Positions 11,082 through 22,430 of a stretch of 64,000 bases of DNA are shown here, in pieces. Position numbers and translations under genes: made by a program. This stretch comes from Cryptomeria japonica (taxonomy: Eukaryota; Streptophyta; Pinopsida; Cupressales; Cupressaceae): NCBI RefSeq assembly GCF_030272615.1, contig NC_081405.1:472552008-472616007 (forward strand), read 5' to 3'. The notes under the pieces were generated by a model that worked only from the letters and a program-made list of their open reading frames with translations, ran no database searches and was not told the DNA's origin. Positions within the stretch are counted from its first letter, which is position 1. The number at the start of each line of letters is the position of its first letter.

Positions 11082-12590
11082 TTGGAGCTTTTGAAACTTT
11101 CACCTGCACACAAGGAAATTCTTGAACGAGCATTAGTAGATACCATTTTATCCAAAGATCTTGATATTGATCAATTCCAAACCATGGTGGGACACCTCAC
11201 AACCCCTCATTGCTTATCATTCACTGAACAAGATGACATGTCCTTGCAACATCCCCACAATGCTCCCTTGCATATCGAAGTCATCATTCATAAAACACAC
11301 GTTAAACATGTCCTAATAGATGGAGGAGCTGGTCTAAATATCTATTCATTAAGTCTTGTTCATGCTTTAGGATATTCAGAAGATGCAGTTGATGCTCAGA
11401 AAAGGATCACTATAAAAGCCTATGATGAAGAAGAGCGTTCCTCCAAAGGAATTGTGATACTACCCATCAGAGTGGGACCTTTGCAGAAAGATACAACATG
11501 CCAAGTTCTAGACTTGGATCTATCATATAATATACTCTTAGGGAGACCATGGATCCATGACTTGCAAGTTGTCCCATCAACATACCATCAATGTGTAAAA
11601 TTTCCATACAATGGAGAGGAAATCACTATCTCTGCAGATTCAAATCCTTTTCAATATTATAGCAATCTCAAAATAGCTCAAGAAGTCATCGTTCCTCATA
11701 ATAGGGAGGCATCATCTTCAAACACACAATCCAAGGAACAATCATTTGCTTCTATTCTGTCAAGTATGGAAAAACAAATGCAGCTAAAAGATCGAGGAAA
11801 TGGAGAATATTCGATATCACAAATACCACTCTCTGCTAAATCCTTGGGAAAACCATCAAACTCTACACAACGACCAGTTGTAAAACATCTTCCAATATTT
11901 AATGGAGCATTTATTAGTGCTGGGACCTTATCAGAGGAAACAAAAGACAAAGATGTACTACAGTGGCTATACAAGGATGAAGAGGTCCAAAAAAAGATCA
12001 ATAATGTTCATATACCTATAGAAAAATATGGAAAAGGATTTACCATCCTCAGAAAGATGGGATACACTAGAACTGGTCCTATAGGGAAAAGAAAAGAAGG
12101 TATCTCAGAACCTATCCAACCTTATACTCAGCAAGCTACAGACAAATTAGGCATAGGGTATGGACAAGCTAATTTAACAAAAGATACACTTTTTAGTCAA
12201 CAACAAGAGGAATATGAGAATAGATAAGAACAACTTGTTATTGAAAGGGAGCAACAAGCACAAACAATGAAATGGGAAAAGCAGCAAGCTTCATATCAAC
12301 AAGAAAAACAAACCAAAAGTATCTCTCAAGCAACATTAAATCTTGATCAAAACAAGCATGATCCTAGTACAAATCTAGGAGAGCTCATAACAAGGTTGAC
12401 AGAACTCAATCTCAGTCTTGAAGAAGCTGAACATGAAAGAAGACAAGATATATTAAGAATAACAGAAGAAATATTGTATGATAAAATCTGTAGATTACAA
12501 GCTGTTAGTGAGACAGATTCTAATGAGTGGGAATGGGTTCCTATCATTCTAAAGACTCTGCTGAAGAAAGTTGCTTTGAAGGAGATGTAG
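11082..12590 (+). pseudogene. Protease and G-patch segment of element F
   Basis: Aspartic protease region with the active-site motif VLIDGGAGLNIYS near 11310-11345 (DGG in place of DTG/DSG, as in the D element here). It is followed by ILLGRPWIHDLQVVPSTYHQ and then a G-patch-like stretch (YGKGFTILRKMGY and TGPIGKRKEG, 12024-12100). A coiled, Glu-rich tail follows after a TAA at 12225-12227. The frame shifts near 12527-12590. The protease would cut the polyprotein; G-patch segments elsewhere bind nucleic acid or RNA helicases. Tat-type plant elements are the family match. Confidence 0.8.
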
Positions 12591-13291
12591 AAGTCGATAT
12601 AGTTCACATGTATGCAGGGCAAACGTCAGGAACTAGTTCACTTGAATTAGAACCACATTTGACTAACTTGGACTTAATTGAGGACGATCATGGTTTTCTT
12701 ATACAAGGTCATTCTGATGAGAGTACTATTCTAGACATGAACCTACGTATTGAAAACTTTGACACATATATCATGACCCTTAATACCCTTGAAATATCTC
12801 AACCTAACGATCCCTTACCTCTAATCCACCTTGAGCTTATTTATTGGGAAAATGAAGGACATACCGCCATTGATACTTTTCCAAATGACCATGCCATATC
12901 TATATATCTTAATGCCATTGAAATCATAACAACTCTCACCAAGAATTTTAGTAATGCATCTTCCAGTCAAGTGGGTGCCAAATCTCCTAGTTGCAAAAGT
13001 GAAAATAAAGAAAACAATGTCAGGTCTAATGCTCAAAACCATTTTTTGGCAACATTAGACCAGGAAAAAGTAAAAATAAAGGATGCATCTAATGGTGAAA
13101 ACCTCCTCGAGGCACTGGAAGATGGGAGATTTGACACTTTACCTGAAAACTATCAAGAAAGGTCATCCATTCTGATCGAACCAACAGAGGCAGTTAACAT
13201 TGGCACAAAAGAGCAACCAAAGATTCTTCATCCAGCAACCTCTTTATCTGAGCAAGAAATGAAACAATATGTGGAATTCTTCAAACAATGA
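12527..13291 (+). pseudogene. Acidic linker between protease and RT of element F
   Basis: About 250 codons, acidic and rich in Asn, Ser and Thr, with no recognised domain. It starts in the frame entered after the 12527-12590 shift and ends at a TGA (13289-13291), six codons past EQEMKQYVEFFKQ. The next frame, MPGLDSELIMHHLNVNP, is the usual N-terminal entry to the reverse transcriptase, so this linker belongs to the same polyprotein. Confidence 0.65.
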
Positions 13292-14562
13292 CAAATCAAT
13301 TTTGCTTGGTCATATGCAGACATGCCAGGGTTAGATTCAGAACTTATTATGCATCACTTGAATGTTAATCCAAGAGATAAACCAATCAAACAGAAGTTAA
13401 GGAAAATGCATCCGCATATTGCTCTTCTAGTCAAAGCAGAACTAAAGAAATTACTGGATGTCGGATTCATCAGACCTATAACATATCCTCAATGGGTATC
13501 TAACATTGTTCCTGTTTCAAAACCAAATAAAAGCATCAGAATATGCACAGACTTCAGAGATCTTAATAATGCATGTCCAAAGGATGACTTTCCTTTGCCT
13601 AACATCGACATCATTGTAGATTTAATGGCAGGACACTCCATGTTTTCTCTAATGGATGGTTTCTTTGGATACAATTAGATCAAAATAGCACCCGAAGATC
13701 AAGAAAAGATAGCTCTTACATGCCCATGGGGTACTTTCTGCTGGAACGCCATGCCTTTCAGATTAAAGAACGCAGGTGCTACATATCAAAGAGGTATGAC
13801 AACTATATTTCATGACATGATGCATACATTCATGGAAGATTATATGGCTGACATATTAGCTAAATCATACAACAGAGAAGAACATATAGACATACTGGAA
13901 AAGATCTTTGACAGATTAGAACAATACAAGGTAAGGCTAAACCCTAAGAAATGTGCCTTTGGTGTTACTTCAGGAAAGCTATTGGGATACATTATTTCAG
14001 CAAGAGGAATTGAAGTAGATCCAACTAAGATAAAAGCAATCATGGAAATGGCATCTCCCAAGAATATCAGTCAACTAAGATCACTACAAGGAAGACTCTA
14101 GTCAATCAGAAGATTTGTTGCTCAACTAGCAGATAAATGTCAACCATTTACTCGCCTATTGCACAAACATGTTAATTTCAAATGGGACCATCACTGTGAA
14201 GAATCATTCAACAAGATCAAGGCATATCTCATCCAACCACCTGTTCTAATGTCACCAATTCCAGGAAAACCATTATTACTCTATGTATCAACTACCAAAG
14301 CATCATTGGGAGTTTTGCTCGCACAAGAGGATAATGAAGGAAAAGAATGAGCCATTTACTACATCAGCAGAACACTAGTGGGATATGAGGTTAACTATTC
14401 ATCAACAGAAAAAGCATGCTTGGTAGTAGTTTTTGCTTCTCAAAAATTATGACACTATCTACTATCTCACTCCATCAAGTTGATAGCTAAAATCGATCAT
14501 CTGAAGTATTTGCTTAGCAAAGCCACATTGACAGGATGACTAGCAAAATGGATCATGATTTT
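13292..14562 (+). pseudogene. Reverse transcriptase and first RNase H of F; catalytic Asp lost
   Basis: MPGLDSELIMHHLNVNPRD opens the domain. FIRPITYPQWVSNIVPV, ICTDFRDLNNACPKDDFPLP and FSLMDGFFGYN are the finger/palm motifs. The active-site box reads YMAD (13841-13852) where Tyr-Val/Met-Asp-Asp is expected, so one catalytic Asp is Ala. The connection and the first RNase H-like segment follow (KPLLLYVSTTKASLGVLLAQ, AIYYISRTLVGYEVNYSS). In-frame stops: TAG near 13678 and 14101, TGA near 14348, 14450 and 14540. The sister copy has CGA at 14348 and 14540 equivalents. Enzymatically dead. Confidence 0.88.
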
Positions 14563-15021
14563 AAGTGAGTTTGATATCAAATATGTTGAGAGAAAATCTA
14601 TCAAGGGACAAGTCATCGCAGATCAACTAGCAGAGACACCACTTCAAGATAATCATCCTCTACAAATTGAATTTCGTGATGCTAATATCCTAACAGTTAC
14701 AACAAAAGCATGGCAACTATACTTTGATGGTTCATATACACAACATGGATCAGGAGCAGGAATTCTTTTCATCACACCACAAGGGCATACAATCCCGAAA
14801 GCATACAAACTAAGCTTTCCATGTACAAACAATATAGCAGAGTATGAAGCATTGGTAACAGGTATCAAAATGGCTGTAGAATGGAATATAACACAACTTC
14901 AAGTCTTTGGAGACTCTCAGCTTGTCATTAATCAAATCAATGATGATTATCAAACCAAAGATGACAAACTCATGCCTTACAAAAAGATGGTGGATGATTT
15001 CAAGAAGTACTTTGTAGAAAT
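14555..15021 (+). pseudogene. Second (archaeal-type) RNase H of F, cut by the inner element
   Basis: WIMILSEFDIKYVERKSIKG leads into LYFDGSYTQHGSGAGILFIT, NIAEYEALVTGIKMAVEW and LQVFGDSQLVINQINDDY, giving the D-E-D acidic set of an RNase H fold. Two RNase H domains in series are the hallmark of the Tat lineage. The frame stops artificially where element Fi enters at 15022. It resumes at 20799 with EITFEHIPRND after the GAAAT duplication. Confidence 0.88.
15017..15021. repeat. Target-site duplication of inner element Fi (GAAAT)
   Basis: GAAAT before the inner 5' LTR and again at 20799-20803 after the inner 3' LTR. The RNase H reading of the outer element is continuous when the insertion is removed. 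Confidence 0.92.
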
Positions 15022-15537
15022 TGTATACACCTAAAAATGGTCTGAAGATAATTAATTAAATAAGCAATTATTTAATTAATCTCCCTCCCCAATTTAATTG
15101 AATTCACTAAGCAATTTGATTAAATTTCCCTTTTCATCTACTTATTAATAAATCTAAGGATTTATTGAATAGGTTCATTTCATTTCACCCCTTTAATTAA
15201 TTAATTCAAATTAATTAATTCCCTCCACCAAAATCATTTCTTCCAACTCCTAATTAATTAAAACAAATCATGAGTTGTTGAGATTAATCAGTCATTTTCC
15301 TAATATTTGAATTTCTAAATTCAAATTCTCCTAACTTCTACCACTCCTAAACCTAACCATTCCTAAACCTAACCCATTCTACCTACCACCTTGTCCCCTT
15401 TCATCCAACATCTTCTAGAACCTTTGTGACACTTGTCACTAAGTGTTCCCTTTAATCCAACTCCCTTTGCCAACTTCCTCCAATTTAACCATTGATATCT
15501 TCAAATCAATCTCAATCGTTGACTCATGCCAACTCAA
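15022..15537 (+). repeat. Truncated 5' LTR of Fi
   Basis: Covers roughly the first half of the LTR and ends at GCCAACTCA, just before the expected CCCCTAGCC and TATA box. The next base belongs to pol. The two parents share the dinucleotide CA at the junction, consistent with an end-joining deletion. Without TATA and PBS this copy could not be mobilised. Confidence 0.88.
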
Positions 15538-16550
15538 TCATGGAAATGATATCTCCCAAGAATATCAGTCAACTAAGATCACTACAAGGAAGACTCTAGT
15601 CAATCAAAAGATTTGTGGCTCAATTAGCAGATAAATGTCAACCATTCACTCACTTATTGCATAAACATGTTAATTTCAAGTGGGACCATCAATGTGAAGA
15701 AGCATTCAACAAGATCAAGGAGTATCTCATGCAACCACTTGTTCTAATGCCACCAATTCCAGGGAAACCATTATTACTCTAAGTATCAACTACCGAAGCA
15801 TCATTAGGAGTTTTGCTCGCACAAGAGGATAATGAAGGAAAAGAACGAGCCATCTACTACATCAGTAGAACACTAGTGGGACATGAGGTTAACTATTCAT
15901 CAATAGAAAAAGCATGTTTGGCAGTAGTTTTTGCTTCTCAAAAACTATGACATTATCTACTATCTCACTCCATCAAGTTGATAGCTAAAATCGATCCTCT
16001 GAAGTATTTGCTCAGCAAAGCCACATTGACAAGACGACTAGCAAAATGGATCATGATTCTAAGTGAGTTTGATATCAAATATGTTGATAGAAAATCTATC
16101 AAGGGACAAGTCATCGCAAATCAACTAGCAGAGACACCACTTAAAGATAATCATCCTCTACAGATTGAATTTCCTAATGCTGATATCCTAACAATTACAA
16201 CAAAAGCATGGCAACTATACTTTGATGGTTCATATACACAACATAGATCAGGAGCAGGAATTCTTTTCATCACAACACAAGGGCATACAATCCCGAAAGC
16301 ATCCAAATTAAGCTTTTCGTGCACAAACAATATAGTAGAGTATGAAGCATTGGTAATAGGTATCAAAATGGCTATAGAATGGAATATTAATCAACTTCAA
16401 GTCTTTGGAGACTCCCAGCTTGTCATTAATCAAATCAATGATGACTATCAAACCAAAGATGACAAACTCACGCCTTACAAAAAGATGGTGGATGATATCA
16501 AGAAATACTTTGTAGAAATAACTTTTGAACAGATCCCTAGAAATGACAAC
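15538..16550 (+). pseudogene. RT C-terminus and RNase H domains of Fi
   Basis: Corresponds to 14037-15021 plus 20799-20850 of the outer element. It has stops at about 15598 (TAG), 15781 (TAA) and 15949 (TGA), then a long open frame from 15978 carrying LIAKIDPLKYLLSKATLT, the second RNase H (LYFDGSYTQHRSGAGILF, VEYEALVIGIKMAIEWN, LQVFGDSQLVINQ) and EITFEQIPRNDNKVADAM. It is the intact view of the region split in the outer element and was used to call the original codons there. Confidence 0.85.
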
Positions 16551-17960
16551 AAAGTAGCAGATGCCATGGCTACACTTGCTTCTCTATTGCAGACACAGGA
16601 AAATCAAGAGCGTTATGAATGCCTGGTTAAAGAGTTGTTTCATCCTGCCTATAATTGTCCTGATTCCCAAACCATCTGTCAACTTATTGGACACAATTCC
16701 TTCCGCTATGGCCAAACTTACACATACCTGAAAGATAACATCTTACCTCCTGACTTATCAAAAAATCAAAAGAGAAATTTTATTCGCCAATTCTACCATT
16801 ATACTCTCGTCGCAGATACCCTGTATAAACGAGGTCTAGACGGTAATCTCTTAAGATGTCTTGAACAAGAAGAATCTGAGAAGGCTTTACATGAAGTCCA
16901 TAATGACATTTGTGGAACTCATTCAAGTGGTCTTACCCTTTTGAAGAAACTCATACGCTTGGGCTACTATTGGCCGACTATGGAATGAGATTCTTTTAAA
17001 ATAGCAAGAACATGCAAACAATGTCAAATCCATGGGAACTTGATCCATGCACCAACACAAGAACTACATGCTTTGGCAACATCTTGGCCTTTTTGTCAAT
17101 GGGGACTTGATCTAGTAGGAAAGATAAATCCTTCCTCATCTAATGGACACAAATTCATCCTGGTAGCTACTGAATATTTCACAAAATGGATTGAAGTTGT
17201 ACCTCTCATCAATATCACAGGAAAACAAATAGCTGCATTTATCTTGAACTATATCATCTGTCGCTATGGAATACCAATGACCATTATCACTGATAATGGG
17301 TGACCATTCAAGAATCAAGATGTACAAGAGCTATGTGAGAAGTTCAAAATCCAGCACAGATTCTCCACACTATATTATCCACAAGGAAATGGGTAGGCAG
17401 AAGCATCTAACAGAACTATCCTAAAAAGTCTTAAAAAGACAGTGAATGATGCTGGGAAAGATTGGCATATCCAACTAAATCCTGCTCTATGGGCCTACCA
17501 CACCAGTATCCACACACCAATAGGTGCCACACCTTTCTCTCTTGTATATGGATCAGAAGCCATATTACCAATCAAAGTAGAGATACCTTCTCTACGTGTA
17601 TCATTAAAAGGTCTCATCCCAGATGAAGAACAAAGAGTATCTAGACTGCAAGAGTTAGAACTAATCCATGAACGCAGACACAATGCCTTTGATCATCTAA
17701 AGGTATATCAGCAAAGAATGTGTCGGAGCTATAATCATAAGGTTAAACCAAGAATCTTTCAAGTGGGAGAACTAGTGCTAAAAGAAAATCCACGCAACCA
17801 GATAGATCGAGAAAAGAAAGGCAAATTTGAACCAAACTGGTTAGGTCCGTTTGTGGTCACAACAGTATTTGGATCAGGAGCATATCAGCTATCAATACAG
17901 GATGGAGATCAGATCGAGGAATGTATCAATAGCATGCACCTGAAGAGGTTCTATGTCTGA
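16551..17960 (+). pseudogene. Integrase of Fi
   Basis: Would insert element cDNA into chromosomes. Zinc-binding H-H-C-C region: LHEVHNDICGTHSSGLTLL ... CKQC. Catalytic core: WGLDLVGKINPSSSNGHKF (first Asp), TIITDNG (second Asp), QGNG-stop-AEASNRTILK (Glu). C-terminal region: YNHKVKPRIFQVGELVL, FEPNWLGPFVV, ending MHLKRFYV at 17960. Stops: TGA after YYWPTME (16986; the sister copy has CGA), TGA after TDNG near 17303, TAG near 17396. All three DDE residues remain, but the frame is broken. Confidence 0.88.
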
Positions 17961-18118
17961 AAAATCAGAAAAATCAAAAACAGTGAAAAATCAAAAATAG
18001 TGAAAAATCAAAAAAATCAAAAACAGGAAAAAAACAGTTAAAAATCAGAAAAATCCTAAAAAGTGAAAAAGCAAAAAATCCAAAAAAATCAAATATCAGA
18101 AAAAGTGCAATAAAAATA
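17961..18118 (+). repeat. A-rich GAAAAATC repeats after pol of Fi
   Basis: Immediately after the pol stop, imperfect repeats of GAAAAATCAGAAAAATCAAA continue for about 150 bases. The outer element has a longer version at 22245-22430. The position directly at the stop codon suggests an early 3' UTR array. Confidence 0.8.
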
Positions 18119-19803
18119 GATGGTGAAAACCTGGCAAATAGGTGCTATTTGTCGGCTGGCTCTTCCATCTATTAGTTCATGCATTTTTCTGCTTGCATTC
18201 ATTCTTCCATTAGCGCCGATCATCATGAAGCCTTTATACATACACAAGCATCCCAGGTGGCTTCTTACCATGGTTTGGATCATTGGATATATCATAACAA
18301 CTTTGTTTCTAGGCTTGGGGCAAAATTCTACACCTAGCTGGGGGCAAACTCTTGATCAATTTTGAGCTTAATCAAACAAGTAGACCAAACAGTTAGACAA
18401 ATCTTACCAAGCAAAAAAAATAAAAACTGAGACACATCCAACATTGAACACAAGATAAAACTATCAACTATCAAGATATCACAAAATCAATCTAAGCACA
18501 TCACACACTTTTCAGTGGATAATATCTTTTTGAATGATTGATTGTAACATTTTCTATATTGCTTTTCGCTATCATGATTTCTGAGTGACTCCAGGATGTC
18601 ATTGACTAGAGGAACAAGGAAGAAACATGATATTTTTCTTGTCTACTATTTGAAAATTAATCACGAATATGTGCAAATTTGTCTCGGGACATGATCATCT
18701 AAGTATCATTGAAGACATTTCCAATTTGCGTATTGAAATGATTAATACTGCCTGTTTTACGCAAACAACACACAGGTCATCTCGGTTCAATTATACCTCA
18801 ATGCTTGTGTTAACTTGCTATATCAAAATCAAGGAAAGAAGTTCTCAGGTCATCATGGTTTAATTATACCATCGATGTTTGCACTCACTTCCCACATTTC
18901 AAAAGCTCAATGATGACGAAAACACAAAATAATCTAGTGACTGGTTTGGTCATTCCATTGCATTTCATTTGCATTTTAGCTTGCATTTCATTCTTGCATG
19001 GATCCCAAAAGCTCCTTTTATCCAAGGCTAACTCTATCATAGGAATCATCAAAGTATCATCACAAGTGTATACATAATCAGAATGATGATTCATATCTCT
19101 CAAGATATTGTCAACTTAGCAAAAATCTTATGCTATCTCCCTCAAATGCATCAACATTAGCATATCCAAAAATTTCTACAACTGATATCAACAAACTGTT
19201 AGTTCTTTATCTAATCAATCTTACCAAATGAAATCAATCAATCAAACCTAATCAACTCATGTCTAATCATCAATTTCTTATACAGGATGTACCCTTCCTG
19301 AAACCAAACGTTATGATCATCCATGTCTTATACAGGATGAATCCTTCCTGACACCAGACAAATTGATTCTGACTCATGTCTTATACAGGATGTATCCTTC
19401 CTGAAACCAGACGTGATCATCAATGTCTTATACAGGATGAATCCTTCCTGAAACCAGACGTTATGATCATCCATGTCTTATATAGGATGAATCCTTCCTG
19501 AAACCAAACTGAATCAAATCAATCAAGATTTTTCAATATTGCCGATCTAGGCAATCAAGCTAATCAAAGAACTCGCACTTTCATCAAACAAAAGTTGCAG
19601 AAATAAAATCAAATTTATCGGGATATCAATCTCACAAAAACTCCAAAGATCAATTATCTCAATTGATCTCTCGAGGGGGCATCATTATACTGGAATTTAG
19701 CAATTAAGAGCTGGGGCATCCTATCAAATCAATACCATCATCAAAAATGAGATTATTCTTTGAATCAACGCGTCATCACACCTCGCTTCAAAGAGGGGCA
19801 AAA
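18119..19803 (+). other. 3' untranslated region of Fi
   Basis: About 1.7 kb between pol and the 3' LTR, collinear with 22431-24099 of the outer element. It contains a tandem array (19258-19505) and ends in a purine tract GAGGGGCAAAA just before TGTATAC at 19804. No gene is recognised; the short ORFs at 18120-18365 and 18669-18863 are not conserved as proteins between the two copies. Confidence 0.75.
19258..19505 (+). repeat. Tandem repeats of about 40-55 bases in the 3' region of Fi
   Basis: About five copies of CATGTCTTATACAGGATGAA + TCCTTCCTGAAACCAGACG, separated by short spacers (often TATGATCATC). The homologous array in the outer element (23518-23805) has more copies, so copy number has changed since the copies diverged. 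Confidence 0.85.
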
Positions 19804-20798
19804 TGTATACACCTAAAAATGGTCTGAAGATAATTAATTAAATAAGCAATTATTTAATTAATCTCCCTCCCCAAAAATGGTCTGAAGATAATTAATTAAA
19901 TAAGCAATTATTTAATTAATCTCCCTCCCCAATTTAATTGAATTCACTAAGCAATTTGATTAAATTTCCCTTTTCATCTACTTATTAATAAATCTAAGGA
20001 TTTATTAAATAGGTTCATTTCATTTCACCCCTTTAATTAATTAATTCCCTCCACCAAAATCATTTCTTCCAACTCCTAATTAATTAAAACAAATCATGAG
20101 TTGTTGAGATTAATCAGTCATTTTCCTAATATTTGAATTTCTAAATTCAAATTCTCCTAACTTCTACCACTCCTAAACCTAACCATTCCTAAACCTAACC
20201 CATTCTACCTACCACCTTGTCCCCTTTCATCCAACATCTTCTAGAACCTTTGTGACACTTGTCACTAAGTGTTCCCTTTAATCCAACTCCCTTTGCCAAC
20301 TTCCTCCAATTTAACCATTGATATCTTCAGATCAATCTCAACTATTGATTCATGCCAACTCACCCCTAGCCTTGGGAAATCCTATAAATAGACCTCATTT
20401 TGGAGCAATATGGGTCCCAATTTGATTTCATCATTTGCATTGTTATTATAGGCATCTAGCTTATAGTTTATCATTCTTAGCAATGTTATCATGCTCAATT
20501 TAGCTTAAATCTTAGCTTAATCATGCTAGGATAATCAATCATTCATATAGCTTAATCATGCTATTCTTGCTAGATCATGCATTTTCAGCATTCAAATCCT
20601 CCATCTAAGTATAGTCAAGTCACTGGAATTTGCATACTAAGATCTGAGAGCAAAATTCATACTCGCATTTACTAGGAGGCAATAAGTCGATTAGCTATGG
20701 TTTTGTCTTCCATTGTTTCAATTTTCTAACCATTGCTTGTAATGATTTATTGAGTGCATTGTGGTTGCAGGTATAGGTACACTTCACAGAGCATGATA
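19804..20798 (+). repeat. 3' LTR of Fi
   Basis: TGTATACACC to CATGATA; the terminal CA has become TA. Near its start a roughly 60-base segment beginning AAAAATGGTCTGAAGATAAT is duplicated in tandem (about 19814-19875 and 19874-19933). TATA box at 20383-20390. Confidence 0.9.
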
Positions 20799-22244
20799 GA
20801 AATAACTTTTGAACATATTCCAAGAAATGATAACAAAGCAGCAGACACCATGGCTACACTTGCTTCTCTATTGCAGACATAGGAAAATCAAGAGCATTAT
20901 GAATTCCTGGTTGAAGAGTTGTTTCATCCCGCCTATAATTGTCCTGATTCCCAAACCATCTGTCAACTCATTGGACATGATTCCTCCTGCTATGGCCAAA
21001 CTTACACATACTTGAAAGATAATATCTTACCTCCTGACCTATCCAAGAACCAAAAGAGAAATTTTATTCGCCAATCCTCACATTTTACTCTCGTCGCAGA
21101 TACCCTATATAAATGAGGTCTAGATGGTACTCTCTTAAGATGTCTTGAACAAGAAGAATCTGAGAAGGCCTTACATGAAGTCCATAATGGCATTTGTGGC
21201 ACTCATTCAAGTGGTCTTACCCTTTCAAAGAAACTCATATGCTTGGGTTACTATTGGCCGACTATGGAACGAGATTCTTTTAAGATAGCAAGAACATGCA
21301 AACAATATCAAATCCATGGGAATTTGATCCATGCACCAGCACAAGAACTACATGCTTTAGCAACATCTTGGCCTTTTTGTCAATGGTGACTTGATCTAGT
21401 AGGAAAGATAAATCCTTCCTCATCTAATGGACACAAATTCATCCTGGTCGCTACTGAATATTTCACAAAATGGATTGAAGCAGTACCTCTCATAAATATC
21501 ATAGGAAAACAAATTGCTGCATTTATCTTGAACTACATCATCTGTCGCTATGGATTACCAATGACCATTATCACTGATAATGGGTGACCATTCAAGAATC
21601 AAGATGTATAGTAACTCTGTGAGAAGTTCAAAATCCAACACAGATTCTCCACACCGTATTATCCACAGGGAAATGGGTAGGCAGAAGCATCTAACAAAAC
21701 TATCCTGAAAATTCTTAAAAGGACAGTGAATGATGCTAGGAAAGATTGGCATATCCAACTAAACCCTGCTCTATGGGCTTACCGCACCAATATCCGCACA
21801 CCGGCAGGTGCCACACCTTTCTCTCTTGTATATGGATCAGAAGCCATATTGCCAATCGAAGTAGAGATACCTTCTCTATGTGTATCACTAAAAGGTCTCA
21901 TCCCAGATGAAGAACAAAGAGTATCTAGACTGCAAGAGTTAGAACTAATCCATGAACGCAGACACAATGCCTTTGATCATCTAAAGGTATATCAGCAAAG
22001 AATGTGCCAGAGCTATAATCATAAGGTTAAACCAAGAATCTTTCAAGTTGGAGAACTAGTGCTAAAGGAAAATCCACACAACTAGGCAGATTGAGAAAAG
22101 AAAGGAAAATTTGAACCAAACTGGTTAGGTCCGTTTGTGGTCACAACAATATTTGGATCAGGAGCATATCAGCTATCAACATAGGATGGAGATCAACTCG
22201 AGGAACCTATCAATACCATGCACCTAAAAAAGTTCTATGTCTGA
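20799..22244 (+). pseudogene. RNase H tail and integrase of element F
   Basis: Continues the frame broken at 15021. EITFEHIPRNDNK joins the RNase H. Then come the H-H-C-C region (LHEVHNGICGTHSS, CKQY with the last Cys changed to Tyr), the catalytic core (LDLVGKINPSSSNGHKF, TIITDNG, AEASNKTILK), and the C-terminal region ending FYV at 22244. In-frame stops near 20881, 21115, 21388, 21585, 21609, 21678, 22083, 22092 and 22183. At five of these (20881, 21115, 22083, 22092, 22183) the inner copy still has CAG or CGA. Confidence 0.87.
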
Positions 22245-22430
22245 AAAATCAGAAAAAATCAAAAACAGTGAAAAATCAGAAAAAATCAAAAACAGTGAAA
22301 AATCAGAAAAAATAAAAAACAGTGAAAAATCAGAAAAAATCAAAAAACAGTGAAAAATCAGAAAAATCCTAAAAAGTGAAAAAGCAGAAAATCCAAAAAA
22401 ATCAAATATCAGAAAAAGTGCAATAAAACA
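22245..22430 (+). repeat. A-rich repeats after pol of F
   Basis: At least four near-identical units of roughly 33 bases (AAAATCAGAAAAAATCAAAA plus CAGTG), then a degenerate tail. This is a longer version of the array at 17961-18118. Confidence 0.85.

Larger units (their letters stand above)
15022..20798 (+). mobile_element. Element Fi: same-family insertion inside F pol, internally deleted
   Basis: Begins TGTATACACC at 15022 and ends CATGATA at 20798 (expected CATGACA), flanked by GAAAT. Its 5' LTR is only 516 bases. It then jumps straight into the reverse transcriptase C-terminus, so the rest of the LTR, PBS, leader, gag, protease and catalytic RT are missing. RNase H, integrase, 3' region and 3' LTR are present. 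The LTR subtype (CTCCCTCCCC, ATTTCCCTTTTCATC) differs from the outer pair. Confidence 0.92.

Noticed and set aside
19258..19505. Regular repeats with spacers, considered as a CRISPR array
   Set aside because: Plant retrotransposon 3' region; repeats diverge, spacers are short and similar, and no cas genes exist.
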